Assembly: GCA_022478985.1 (NCBI GenBank)
Contig: JAKSZP010010614.1
Coordinates: 124,001-188,000 of the forward strand
DNA from: Massospora cicadina
Taxonomy: Eukaryota; Entomophthoromycota; Entomophthoromycetes; Entomophthorales; Entomophthoraceae
Direction: 5' to 3'
Length of the DNA stretch: 64,000 bases
Shown here in pieces: positions 42,106 to 54,616 of this stretch; position 1 is the first letter of the stretch, and every line of letters begins with the position of its first letter. A program made the position numbers and the translations under genes. The notes beneath the pieces were generated by a model that worked only from the letters and a program-made list of their open reading frames with translations, had not been told where the DNA came from and searched no databases.

Positions 42106-43560
42106 AATCTTGTAATATAAAATGTTTTTTATTTAGATATTAGCGGTCAATTTTATTTTATTTTTATTCTCAAACTAGTTTTTTTAATTTCAAGTGATGT
42201 GATTTGTTTTCCCTTTTGTTGGCTGAAAAAATAACGTTTGATAAGTGTCTTTGTTACTAAAAATGCTTATAGACTTATATTTTATATACTATTAATTTTA
42301 TGGAAATTTAGAATTAAATGCATTCTATTTTTTTAGTTTATTTATCCAAGTAAACAATCTTTAACTATAAAACTCTCAGCTCGCAAATAGGATAAAATAT
42401 AATGTCTTTCGGAGCATAAGTTTTTTTAGGTTTTTATGGTTTATTATGCAAATTATTTTAGACTTGTATACAAAGAATGAATGCTTTAAAGCATTATAAA
42501 TCAAGTTTAAAAATAATATAAACTTAAAGTAAAATTGGAACGTTTTGCAAAATTAGTTTGATGCGGTTTTGATATATTCAAAGGTTCTTTTTATATTAAG
42601 ATATTGTAACATTAATTGGACAAATTTGTGTAATTTTATCTATAAGTATCTTAGTGCATTTTAAACTGTTTTGATATTTTCTGTTTTTTCTCTTATAAAG
42701 CAATTAATTTACGCTCAGAATTTTCTGAGTGTTATTTGTAACGTAGCAGTCCCTTTATTTTCTTAACTCTTTATATTATCATACTTGTTTAGATAAACCA
42801 AGCAAAAAATAGTACTTCTTGTTAAAAGGCGAATAGCTACTAAAGCTTTGAATCAACATTTAAAGCTTTGTGATTTAAATGTTGATTTTAAGTTTTACAA
42901 CTTTCGTAAGATTTTACATTTAACTGGCATATTTTAGGTATAGCAATTAACATTTTTAGCATAAAATACTTTGACAAACAAGATTTTAGTTAAAATTTTG
43001 ATCAATCGATTTATAACTACAATAAGGCTAAACCTAAAAACTATACTTTGTATTAAAGCAAAAAGGTGACTTAGTAATAAAGAAACAAAGCACTAAAATT
43101 TCGCTTACCATTTTTAATGAGTCATAGCTATTTAGGTATTGCTTTATCAATAGCTTAGAATAGAAATAAATTTACACTTGACATTTATCTATACTATTTG
43201 GCCATAGTTTAGTATCAAAAGGTGCTTGACGTTATTCTATACTAATTTAAGTTGCGTTTATAAATTGTGCTGCATACAAATATTAATGATATATAAGATG
43301 TTGCTTATTGACTTATCCGTTGATATTATAATTATTATACTTATTACATGATATACAAGTGTAACGTTTGATTTTCTATCTTATATCGATTTAGTTTTGA
43401 TATACAAGCTTTTTTAATAGTTGTAACCTTAAGCTGATGTACAACCATCTAATGAAAAGGGATCAAATTTATTATAAGGTATAAAATTTCAAGGTTTAAT
43501 TGCAATATTTATAAGCAAAAGCTTATGGGATATATTAGTTACTGATTAAACGTAAAACTA

Positions 43561-46500
43561 CAGTATACAACTCTGATATATTTAAAATTATTTTAAAAAA
43601 CTTATAGTTATTGAAAAAACATTGAATCTCATTTCCTAGTATATCTTTGTTCTATTTAAAATTAGAAAATAGGTTATGTCAATCTAATTAGTTAAGAATT
43701 ACATACTGTGTGCAGTATATATTAATCTAGTAAACTGTGTGTTTCATACAATTTTCTCTACCTTATAATTGTAATCATTAAAATAAAACTTTACACTAAT
43801 TATCATATTTATAGCAATTTAACTTTTATAAATACAATAATAGAAGAAAAAGAGAAACAAGGTTATAAAACATTAAAAACTTCAGTTTGGTAGATATTTA
43901 TATGCAATATCTGGCAGACTAAGATTATTTTTGGGTTTACACTGACACTTGATTGTTTAAAGCTATAAACTGCATAAATTAAACATGTCACTTCATCATA
44001 ATATTTATTTATAAGTATACCCATAGGTTCACTCTATTAGTTTTATTAGAGCTAGATATAATTATGGCAGAATAGACAGTTAGTAAAGATAGTGGTATAT
44101 TTATAGTGCTAAGCTCCTAAAAAGTTAAATATATGAATATCAAGGACAATGCTTATAAGCTTTATAGAAATATTAAAGGTTTCTTTTCTAGATTATAGAC
44201 AGAAAATAAGTCATATGCCTACCTAAAACTAGGTTTCTTGAGTTATTAAAATATGAAAAACCATTTCAAACTTCCCCTAAAATCTTTAATACTAATAAGT
44301 AAAGGTAATCAAGATGATCAAGTTTGAAGAATTTGATTTCAATTAAAAAAATATAAAGTTTGTATATCAATATAAATTTTATAAACCAAATAGCTCTAAG
44401 CATTCAATCATATATTTAAAACCATTTTACCTTTTTGTGCTTTTTAATTTACTATTATAAAAGCTCCAAAAGAGGTTCTTAGTGTTTAGCTCTTATATAT
44501 TTAGCTAAAGTTTGCTATATTAAGTTATCTTCTAGAATATTTTGCAATAATTTGAAAGTGGCAAAAATTATAGTAGATCTAGCTGATTTTCAAAGTCTTG
44601 TTAATATACTGCTTAACTCATTATATATATTCTGTAATGTAGCTAACAATTTATGTCTAGTTATATTCTATATAATTTCTTTCCATATCAGTTGTTCTTT
44701 TTCTTCTTTGTTATAGAAATTTGATATGCTCTGACATCAAAGAACTTCTAAGATATATTAATGATCTCTTAAGACACTGCTGATTTATAGCATTACTCTA
44801 TTCTAGGCATTTTTGGTTGTATTCTTAAATAATTTTTAGCAAAGGCCTATGATGTTCTTTTACTCTCATATTATTTATAAAGTTTTATAATTTCCCCTTA
44901 TTTCTTGTTGAAATTAGCTCAGTGCTTTCATTTCTCTTATTGAAAGTCTTATACTTGGTTAGTTTTATTTTTCTTACCTAAATATTACCTAACTGACACA
45001 GGACTTTTTTTGTAAATCACAAAATGCCTACCATTATTAAATCTCATATATTGTGAATTATGTCATTAGTTTTTGTAATTCAATATATACCACCAAATGC
45101 TAGTTATAAACATAGAAGCTTGCCAAGTGTTATCATCTTTGAAAATGCATCTTAAAGTCTATAAGATTATATCTGATGTCTGCTTTTTTGGTTATTCTAT
45201 ATTTAACACATAATAAAGTCTTTTTGTTGTTGTTCTTATCATCCAAGTTAAAACCCAACCTCTTAGATCACTTCCATCTTAAAATCACTTTTAGTAATCC
45301 CATGTACTTTCCCTCCTACAATTAAGATTATAGTGTACTCAACTACATTATCTAGGGCAACTGTTCCATTACATTGGATCACTTTCTTATATTGTTGTCA
45401 GCTTTTATTATAACCGTTATTGACCCTGGTGTTTGTAAATATTCAAAATGTCTATTATAGGTAAAGTTAACTCCTTACTTTTCATGCACTAATGTGCTTC
45501 ATACTATATTCATTAATTTACATAAAGAAGTAAGTAATTTTAGGTTTATCTCTATCCTTTTTAGTTTACAACTTTTTAGTGCAAACTCTCCTCCACCTGA
45601 TAGTCTTAAAGATTTTAGCTCTGTCATAAAGTATAGTTCCCTTTTAGAATTACAGAAGCTAGTGACTCATCACTTTGTATATCATTCATTCACTTTTTAG
45701 GACAAGTTGTGAAGGTGCTTTTTGGTATATTCTCGTGGACAACATATATAAACCTTCTTTATTGGACATGTAGCATTTTTACAATGTTTAGCTACTCTTT
45801 GAAGAACTTTTCTTGAATACTTCTTGTTTTTAAAAACTTTATTCACTTTAAAAAGTAATCAAGCTATTAGATTAGTTAACACAAGTGCAATAAATGCCTC
45901 TATTAGCTTAATTCTATCAAGAACTTTTTGATTTGCTCTTAGGTATAAACCAATTAGTCATGGGTGGAGCTTCAAAACAATTGCTATTTACATAGAGACA
46001 GATAATAATTTTAAGGAATTAGTAACACTTCTTTGTAATTCCCCACTGTTATTTTCCTTTTGTAAATTGTGATAGTTAGCATGGGATGGTGGCAGTACCC
46101 TGACATCTTCATGGTAATTTCTATAGATAATATAGTTTGTATGAAAATAATAGTTCAATACTATCATTGCTTTGTTTAATATAGAGCTTTATTGGTTTAT
46201 CATACAAGAAGTGTGACTCTTAAAGTGTTCTAAGCCACAATGCAACAGACCTTTATAAAATAATATTAAAACTTTTTATTTATTTGTCTTGAAAATAGAA
46301 GAACCTGTTTAAGCTTAAAGGCTCAGATACTACTTGCTCACACAAATCTTGATGTATTATTAGTTGATAGTAACTTTGTTAAGGTATCATATCTCATTTA
46401 CATTTTTTATTAAAGAAAAGAAGTACTGTATATGAGTGGATAAACAACATTCTTGCCTCAGAAAGCTTTATAGAGATCAACATATGTGTTTTCTTTATCA

Positions 46501-47649
46501 ATTGTAAAAAATTGATCTAAAAGACCTGTATAACTTTAGCATTCTTTAAAATCAGTTTTTTTTTACCAACACAAAATGTAACTATAACAATAAACTAGCT
46601 TTCATATTCAGAGAAGGTCATATTGTTCATAAAGCTAGTTGCTTATTGTGTCTAATCAAACTTGCATTGAAGAATACTAAGGATGGATTATTGTTTTTTT
46701 AGTACTAGATGGTTTAGGATGGATTATTGTTTTCTAAACTTTTAAGGGGTTTCTATCAATTTATGACAATGCCTTTTAGATTCACATGTTTGCAATGATT
46801 AAATAATGTGTTTCTAGAAAACTTTGTAAAATCTTGTTCATTAGCATACATAGATGTTATCTAAATTTTTATCATATATATTTAAAGTCACTTGTTCAAC
46901 TTTTGATAGATTTCATTAAATGCTTATACAAAGCTAACTACTAATAAAACCAAGCTTAGGTTATCTAATAAGGATCTTATTTATTAGAAAATAACTTCCT
47001 TTTTAAAAACCATAACTTTCAGTAAAGAAAAAACATATAATGCTAGTAATCTTACCTAACACTGAACTGAAAATTTTTCTGGAAACATGAAAGTTTCAAT
47101 TAAATCTATTAATCATATGTCTAGGTAGATGCCCCTTTTACACTACATTGTGAAATAAGACTTTTTTTGAACATTTAATTATAATGAAACTCATGCAGTC
47201 AGATTTATATATTCTAGTCTCTTTATAGTTCAGGCTAATTACACCATCCCTTTGTTGTTTCCTTAGAGCTTTTTAACTTTTCATAGGTGTAATACTGGTG
47301 CAGTCAAGGGAATAAGAGATAAAAAGTTAGGTTGCTAAATTTAAAAAATGTCTAGTTTTATTTTTATTTTGACATAATGGAGCTATTTGTTATAAAAGAG
47401 GATGTACAGCAAAGGCATCATGACTTACATATACCTAAAAAACATTTCATCTTCTGCATAGACCATAGGGCTTATTTTTATTACTATGCAACACAGTTAC
47501 TAACACTTTATATATATAGGTAACTTTAAATCCACTCTTTGTTTTTGACATTAGCTAAATATTTTAGGGTAGCACAACTATATTATTGATGCTATTTAAA
47601 AAAGACATTGCATATTTATCTAATATAACTTTATTTTGATGGTCATAAT
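43561..47649. other. AT-rich, CpG-poor DNA without genes
   Basis: About 4 kb holding only micro-insertion M5. The frame 45494-45700 (68 codons) has no recognisable feature. No repeats with TSDs seen. Confidence 0.6.
46680..46733 (-). mobile_element. micro-retroposon M5 (18 bp) with 18-bp TSD
   Basis: aggatggattattgtttt at 46680-46697 is repeated at 46716-46733. The insert reads AAACCATCTAGTACTAAA on the minus strand, so the TSD is as long as the insert. Confidence 0.85.
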
Positions 47650-48233
47650 TTTCACAATCAGAAAATCCTAGTTTCTGACCACCATATAATAAATGATTCT
47701 TTGGCACACTGAAAAGCACAAAAGCAGCCTAAATTCAAGTAGGGAGAGGTTTAGGGCACTGACAGCGCCAAACATTGCCTACTAAAAGATGGTTATGCAA
47801 GGGTTGAATAGTGGTTGGTCTGACCCAACCACACAAAAGCTCCTTGAAACAGATACCCAAAAAAGACCAACAGGTAAGTGAGGTATGCTAACCCTGAAAC
47901 AACCTTTATTTTTATTCTGGATATAAAAAGGGCCCACCAACCAGAGCTCATCTGGTAAGCAACTGACAATGCCCCTCAGTAAGGGAAAGCTAAGGGTAAA
48001 ATTCTGAAGTGAGCTTTGGAATTGGTGGGTGCACCTTATAAAGGCTGCCCTTCAGGGGCCTCACTTAAATAATTGATTAGGCTTATACAAGCCTGATTGA
48101 CAACTCAGGCAAGGCACAACCCAGTGCCTAAAACTGATTGAGCCAAAAGTATTTTAAAATAATTCAACTCAGATTCTGAAAATCTGAATTTGAGTTGAAA
48201 TGTAATGATCAAGAGAAAAACTTGATTGTTATA
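47650..48233 (-). mobile_element. solo LTR of the small 582-bp-LTR element
   Basis: Aligns over its length with 58114-58695 (for example 'gaccaccatataataaatgattctttggc' region, 'gatggttatgcaagggttg', 'aaaagggcccaccaacc'). It keeps the site where D entered the other copy in uninterrupted form (near 47801-47815). TSD not clear. Confidence 0.85.
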
Positions 48234-49268
48234 GTAAGAACCATTAGATGGTTTGCCAAAACTTTATAAAATGCACTTAATAAGTTCTCCCAGAGCTGCT
48301 TGCTATAGGTTTTAACTTGGAGGGTGAAAGTATGATAGTACAGTATAGCTTTCAATAATCTTATATGCAGAGTTAACATAAAATAAGCAAAATGCATAAG
48401 AAACAGTGAGTTATAGAAAAAAGACTTTCAGATTTAAGGTATATTTATTATATATAAGGATATAAAGATAATTATCAAGCCTTTTAGGATTTAAATTGTC
48501 AGAGAAGCTAACGCTAAACATATGGAGACCAGAATAAAAAAGAAGACCACACACCTGATTTAGATTTTACAGTTAAGAGCCTAGATTAAACATGTCTAAC
48601 TACAAAATGTAAATCTAACTTGTACATTTTACTAAAGTTAGCTGTTGTTAAGTCACCAGTATTATTGTACCATTTTAAACTCCTGAGAGACCCTTCACAT
48701 ATTCTAATATACTTTTTATCATAAAACTTCCTGTTTCAATTGGCCTTGACTCAGTGATGGTAGTGGTCAACTGTTTCTCTTATGGCACATTGCTTTCTTA
48801 TCACACATTGATATCTTTTTACAAACTGCTAAATTTCCACCCTTAATGTCTAACTAAAATATTCCTTTAGATAATAAGCAACAAGATACCTAGTCACACC
48901 AAAATTTTAGAGCCCTTGTTGTACTTAGCAGAAGTGTGCCAAGCCGCTTTACTGCCTATTATCAACATTTAGATGAGAAGATATAGAGGACAGACTAGGA
49001 ATTATCATGGGTCCTGCATAGTTACACATTTATTAACAGGTTAACTGATCATTGAATTTCTACTGCACAGTTTTTATATCCAAAAAAGCTACCCACACCT
49101 CAACTAGTATATATTCTTTAATTTCAGATTAAATTTACAATATCAGATTCAACTTATTTCTTAACTGAGATGTTTTATTCTTAAACAAGAGAGAAAAGGA
49201 GCTGAAAGTTTCACAAGAAGGTCAATGAGTATTTGATTATTATATTATAACTATAAATTATATAAAAA
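48234..49268. other. AT-rich DNA without genes
   Basis: Nothing recognised; the minus frame 48209-48397 overlaps the LTR end and looks like chance. Confidence 0.5.
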
Positions 49269-49397
49269 GGGTGGTTAGCCAAGCGGGTAAAACTGCTTCC
49301 ACCCCTAGTGCAGGTTTTGAGTTCGAAATCTGTACTGGCTAGAAAACATTCTTGGTGTAGTATATTTGTCCCGAGGTTAACCCACAGATAATTTTTT
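49269..49397 (+). mobile_element. SINE type 1, second plus-strand copy
   Basis: gggtggttagccaagc head, gagttcgaaatc B box, tail gtatatttgtcccgaggtt then aacccac. A perfect 12-bp TSD tataaattatat is at 49252-49263 and 49398-49409. Confidence 0.88.
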
Positions 49398-49409
49398 TAT
49401 AAATTATAT

Positions 49410-50057
49410 GAAGATGTAAACATTATAAAGGTCCTGTGTACCAATAAAGGTGAGGTGCTCATTTTTAATGCTAATAATTTGCACTTTTATCCTTGTTATA
49501 ATCTTAGACCTAAATGTACTAAACAATAATGAACAATTTGTAAAGTAAGACTGTAGCATATCAAGCTTACTACCCTCATTTATTGAGGTGTTGATTATCC
49601 TTCACAAGAGCTTTTTAATCCATATGGTGAACCCATGTCTGATAACCCTAAACCCTAATATTTTATGGAGATACAGAGTGTAAGTTTAGTGTTAATATAT
49701 CTTTTCTCACTTATCTTGATGCCTTCTGCAACATAATTTCTTTTTAAATTATACAACAAGATTGAAAACAGCTGGATATCAACAAGAGACTATTCTAATT
49801 CCATGGGCTGGTTTGTGAGTTTCCAAAAAGTTTCTTAGATAGTATGCCCTCCTCACAAAGTTTTTTACTATTATAAAGCTCCCTGCTCCTGTAAGAACTA
49901 AACCCCTTCAGGGATCCCTTAAATCTAGGAGAGCCACGTCAAGAATAAATAGTAATATTAAAGATAGTGACATAGGTCATAGTGTTCAGAGCATGAAGAA
50001 TATAAGTATAATAAAGTAAAGTAAACTATTAAAAGGTTTTATGGGAACACTTAAAAT
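49410..50057. other. AT-rich DNA without genes
   Basis: Between the SINE and the small LTR element. Nothing recognised. Confidence 0.5.
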
Positions 50058-50158
50058 TGTCCTAATTGGAAAATCCCAGTTTCTGACTGCCATATAATAA
50101 AATGATTCTTTGGTGCACTGACAAGCAACCAAAGTAGCCTAACTGAGTAGGGAGAGGT

Positions 50159-50431
50159 TTGGGGCACCAACAGAACCAAAAATTGCCTACTATGAGTTGG
50201 TTATGCATGTCATGCTTACATGATCTGATAATAGGCACCAACCCCAAGGATAAGGCTGTGTGGCAGGAGGTCCAGAAGGTGAAATTTCAGCTTCTTCCTG
50301 ACCTCAAGCACACCTTTGACCAACTCTGGGTACAAGCCAAATATGCCCAGGTTGGTACAAGTGAGGTGCAAAATTCTCAGCCCCTTGTATCAGCTCAGGC
50401 GTTAAAAATGAACAAGCTACATTTTAAATGA
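50159..50431 (+). CDS. U3 peptide frame in D's 5' LTR
   Basis: A 90-codon open frame whose LTR part (from residue ~18) reads 'DLIIGTNPKDKAVWQEVQKV' and then 'LPDLKHTFDQLWVQAKYAQV'. The block DLKHT.DQ.WV aligns with DLAHVIDERWV of E's U3. The frame begins in the flanking small LTR element, so here the true start is unknown. It ends at 'MNKLHFK'; after a one-base shift, protein-like sequence continues ('ILNDDGTI.LI.EWGF'). Confidence 0.5.
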   Translation: MGHQQNQKLPTMSWLCMSCLHDLIIGTNPKDKAVWQEVQKVKFQLLPDLKHTFDQLWVQAKYAQVGTSEVQNSQPLVSAQALKMNKLHFK

Positions 50432-51065
50432 TGATGGTACTATTTTGTTGATTGAGGAATGGGGGTTTGAAACCAATTATATTTAATAAATCACATGCTT
50501 GGGTATGTTACAACTTCAATTGATCACTTAAGTGGAGTCAGTTTCAAAGTTTGCTAACATTTCAGATGGAAGCATGCGCCTATTGGTGCATCAAGGCTTG
50601 GGACCACTTTCACAGACCCAGAATTACCCTAACAATGTTTAAATATGTTTGTTTGTGACCAAAGTTCCTCATTGGTTGATTCCTTACAATAAAACCCCTC
50701 ATTTAGTACATCATTTTCTATTTATGTTATCTTGGATGATCCTATGCATGGACCTCTTTGAGGAGGTCTCATGCAATGTTAACCACTTAATTTTAACAAT
50801 ACTAAATATATCCGCCCATGAACCATTGGGCCACCCAGGTTCTCTCCAACCTAGGGCGCCTATCCCTTACAACTCCATGTACCGTGTTGCTTCCTTTTGA
50901 TTTCTACCTCACATGATAACCATATTCATCCTGAGTTATTCTAGTTTAAGCACTCTCTGCTTGGCTCTAATAACTTTTGTATTAATGACTAGTTTCCTGG
51001 CGTTGGCCCTGTGCACCATGCACTACCATGCTGGGAACAGGAGAGTTATAGACACTCTCCTTACA
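50208..51065 (+). repeat. 5' LTR of element D
   Basis: 858 bp, collinear with 56238-57090. It contains the U3 peptide frame with 'LPDLKHTFDQLWVQAKYAQV' at ~50294-50353. The sequence following the LTR (ttagttgacc) does not show an obvious TGG primer site. Confidence 0.92.
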
Positions 51066-51533
51066 TTAGTTGACCAACCAAATATTTTTACATGCACAAA
51101 CTTTTCTGTGTGGGAATTTCATGAAGTGCACATGGTGGGTGCCAGCAGGTGACCATGGCCACGTTGGGGCACACCCCTGGTTTTGCATTTTGCTGAGGTT
51201 TGGAGCACTCCAGCGTTATTCTTGCTATCTCTGACCAGAAAGTACCCACCCTTCTTGCTTATACCTAGTGGATATGGACACTTTATGATATGTGAGTCAT
51301 GATTTCCCAACTTTCTGCCAAATTTAATAAAATCAACACCAAAAAAATCATTATTTCCTCAGAACTGCATCAGATGTTGCAGTCAGGATTACTGCTGAAG
51401 GGCCTGGTGGTGTTGGCCTTGGATAAGTCATGCAACACATCATCAAAAAAGGTATAGGGTCATTCTTGACTCAAAATGCTTTATAATGCCATTATTCCAA
51501 ATACTACTGAGCTAGGTCTCTTTTCTTACAGCT

Positions 51534-51833
51534 TTGAAAAATCCCATTCCTGTATATGGAATAAGGCCTGAGAATCCCCTCCTATCCCCTACCATGATCT
51601 GCAGAACTCAGGAGGAGGAAAAGAAATTACTTTTAAGATATGAAAATTTTTATGCACCAGCAGATAATATGGTAGGATATTTGGCCTCAGCAGTAAGAGT
51701 GGCCAAACATCCCTCCACAATTTATGATTCAAAGATGTACTCTAGGGAAATGGTAGACCCTAAAAAAACGTTTGGTGGTGATGTGTTAGCATTTTGTGCT
51801 TTAAATAAAGACCATTTAGTTATTTTCTACTGA
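51534..51833 (+). pseudogene. gag remnant of element D
   Basis: A 99-codon frame between LTR and protease with an acidic, charged middle ('RTQEEEKKLLLRYENFYAPADNMVGYL'-type). Only ~800 bp separate LTR and protease, too short for a full gag, so most of gag is missing. No zinc knuckle. Confidence 0.45.
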
Positions 51834-51859
51834 CTGCTACCCTTTCATCCCCTTTAGGG

Positions 51860-52355
51860 AAATTTAGCACCACTATTTTGGTGGATGCTGGAGCCTCTGA
51901 AAATTTTATGGACCAAAGCCTAGCTGACTACCTTGAGCTAAGTTATGTACCAGGTAGTATGGTTAGAGGAGGGGCTTCCCAAGGTATTACCACGCTGAGA
52001 ATTTGGGGTTTAGTGGGCTATCAAGTTGGCAACTGTTATTTTGTCCAACCACTTCCAAGTTATCAAAAACCTCTTGTACCCCATTATTTTGGGTGTAGAG
52101 TGGTGGTGAAAGTTTGATTTCAGGACTAACTTGAAAGAAAATACCCTATCCCTCACATTAAAAAATGTTCATACATTAGTTGTCCCTTTGGCTGAAGCCA
52201 ACTTTCAAGGCAATTTGCCCCACTGGCCCAATATTCACACACTCAGTCTTACCCCATTGCTAGCTCCTCTGTGGAGGTTCCCCTACTGTAAACTTTTGGG
52301 TAATTTTACTGCACAGGTTGGTTGTTTAATGATACTACAAACACTACTTTTATGA
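51860..52355 (+). pseudogene. aspartic protease and linker of element D
   Basis: 'ILVDAGASENFMDQSLADYLEL' is read from ~51875, with active-site DAG at 51881-51892 (DTG/DSG usual). 'VPHYFGCRVVVKV' corresponds to E's YPVILGVGWWRR.Q. The frame shifts at ~52117, continues 'LSLTLKNVHTLVVPLAEANF' to 52355 and is then cut by the LTR-like insertion. Confidence 0.75.
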
Positions 52356-53216
52356 TGACAACTAGTAGGTTGAGTCTTCAAAATAGGTGGCAACAAATCC
52401 ACTCTGGTAATTGTAATTGAGAAAAACAATTAGAGACCTTTGTTCCCAAAATTTCAATTTAGAAGTAAATATAAATATATTTCAGTTGAATTCTACTTTT
52501 TATTAGAAAATGCTAGATGTTTTTATAGGAAGAAGGCGGACAACTTTTCAAATAGTTCCCCAAAATAAACTGATTAGTCCCTCAAAACTTCTAACCCTTG
52601 GGATTAACTTCTGATGGTAGAAAATGTCTTAATCTTAATTAATCCCAAAAGTGTAACTTTTATGGATTGGCAACCATCCAAATATGTTAGAAACCGTACA
52701 CAGATGGTCTGGGGCCGTGTTACCTGATTACTACTACTAGCTACCACCAAAACAAGCATTAAAATGCTTCAATAGCTTTGTTAAAATGACCCTAATTGTT
52801 CAGCGCCTCTGCTGTAACAATTCATCATAGAAATCCAACTATTAACAATCAGGTCCTCATTAAAATTACCTAAATAACATTGTTGGGCATGATATCTGAT
52901 GAATTATCAATCAAAACAACCGTCAGAATATGTCCTTTGATAAATTTTGACTACTAATTTAGTCAGGGATGATCCCCAATGAAATAGTAATCAGATCCCA
53001 TCATTGGATTAGGTCCTTTGGTTAATTATGACTAATAATTTAGTTGGGGATGATCCCTGACAAAATATAATAAATACCAACTGTCATATTATATCCTTTG
53101 ATATTTATGACTAATAATTTAGTTGGCAACCATTGCAAACAATCAGTTACTTTAACGAATGTCAATTTTCTAATTGGCAAGCGAGATAGATAATGTAGTC
53201 AACCAAATTTCCAACA
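52356..53216 (-). mobile_element. probable solo LTR inside D's pol
   Basis: About 860 bp of AT-rich non-coding DNA separates protease linker and RT in D, where E has none. It runs TGACAACTAG...TTTCCAACA, compatible with LTR ends. 52930-53140 contains three near-copies of a gatgatcccc.. / ctaataatttagttgg phrase ~75 bp apart. Its complement (ttggggatcatcc..) resembles the U3 repeat of C's LTR. No clear TSD was found, so limits are approximate. Confidence 0.5.
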
Positions 53217-54160
53217 CCTACCTTCCTGTTTGGAGGGGTTGGAATCTTCATTTGATGCAGCTTCAGCTAATGCACTACCTGATCATTCAGAGTTTAATTG
53301 CAAGTTCAAGCTCACTGTGGATCTAGTGCACATATCTTCCCCCATTTACCCATTGACTGTCCAGGAGGAAGCAGCCTTAGATGTGTGGCTTAAGGAGCAG
53401 TTAGCTAAGGGGACTAATTTTCAGCAAGCTTCCCCTGTGTGTTCCCCTTCTCTTTGTTGAGAAGGCCAAGGGCACCTTATGCCCATGCATAGACTATGAG
53501 AATCTCAACAACATCACTGTACCAGACTTATCCCATCCCTCTGGACTCACATACTGCCCGCTATGTTGAGAAGGTTTGAGTCTTCTACAAACTGGATTGT
53601 TTAAACGCGTTAAATCAGATTTGTATCAAGAAGGGCCAGGAGTGGTTAACTGCATTCCATACCAGAAAAGGAATCTTCCTTTTTTGGATTATACCCTTTG
53701 AGCTTAAGAATGCCCCCACTAACTTTCAACGTCATATTGATGTGGCTTTGGGGGACCTGCTGGGGGTCTGCATGGTTTCTTATATAGATGATATTTTGGT
53801 ATTTTCCTCTGACAATAAGTCCCATGCAGTACACCTTCAGCAGGTTGTGGAGCATTTGAGGGCTGCCAACCTCACGCTGAAAATCAGTAATTAAGAGTTC
53901 TTTAGACCCAGGTCACCTTTCTGGGCAACGTCATGTTTGACCAAAGGCACATGATAACTCCAGAAAAGGAGAAGGTAATTTGTGAGTGGCCCACTACAAC
54001 TTCAGTTAAAAAATTGAGAAGCTTTTTAGGGACGTGTACTTTACTTAAGAAGTTCACACCAAACCTCTCAGAAGTTGCAGCACCTTTCTATAAGGCAGGT
54101 GGGGAAAAAGTACTTCAGCGGTCCCCTGTTTTGAGGATGCCTTCCAAGCCATAAAGTGTA
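53217..54160 (+). pseudogene. reverse transcriptase of element D
   Basis: 'HSEFNCKFKLTVDLVHISSPIYPLTVQEE' (53279-53365) aligns with E's HSEYELTLQLTVDLV. 'KLDCLNALNQI' near 53591 has the first Asp, 'PFELKNAPTNFQRHIDVALGDLL' follows near 53696-53760, and the catalytic YIDD is at 53781-53792. The thumb 'VKKLRSFLGTCTLLKKFTPNL' is in 53933-54154. Three frame changes and a stop (~53895) inactivate it. Confidence 0.9.
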
Positions 54161-54616
54161 TGTTGTTGTTTACTTCTGTTCTTTGCCACGTCGACCTCAG
54201 TAAAGAGTTCATTGTTGCTTCAGATGCCTCCAACTTTGCCATAGCGGCAGCCCTATTACAAGTAGGTGAAGATGGAATAGAGCATCCCATGGGATATTTT
54301 TCTAGAAAGATGTCCCTACCAGAGTTAAACTATGCTGTGTACAATAAAGAGTTATCAGCAGTGGTTGAGGCTTTGACCTATTGGCGTCATCACTTGCATG
54401 ACTCATCCCAGCCCTTCCACATATCATCATAATTTACTGTATTACTGCGCATCTTGTGTCTTTACCCCATGGCAGACCCGCTGGCATGAGGCCCTTGTCA
54501 ATTTTTCATTTTCTTATGAGTTCACAAAGGGCAATGAGAATGGTTTGGTGGATGCTTTATGCCATAATTCTGCACTAGCTTTCTATCCTAAGGCAGTTGA
54601 TGTGCATAATACCTAA
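54160..54616 (+). pseudogene. RNase H of element D
   Basis: 'EFIVASDASNFAIAAALLQV' with the catalytic DAS, then 'MGYFSRKMSLPELNYAVYNKELSAVVEALTYWRHHL', are open in 54160-54432. After a frameshift, 'SYEFTKGNENGLVDAL' gives the last conserved Asp region to 54616. Catalytic residues appear intact. Confidence 0.9.

Larger units (their letters stand above)
41041..43560. other. AT-rich segment that has retained CpG dinucleotides
   Basis: I count about 38 CpGs in 2.5 kb by eye, against none or one in the next ~1.9 kb (43561-45400) and very few in other non-element DNA of the window. Base composition otherwise looks the same. There is no open frame above 60 codons on either strand. It could be an unmethylated regulatory or RNA-gene region, or DNA that arrived recently. 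Left limit lies between 40990 and 41085; the right limit is sharp near 43555. Confidence 0.7.

Noticed and set aside
47650..48233. Host gene or SINE, because three similar copies occur
   Set aside because: Its length and ends match the 582-bp LTRs at 50-58.7 kb, so it is a solo LTR.
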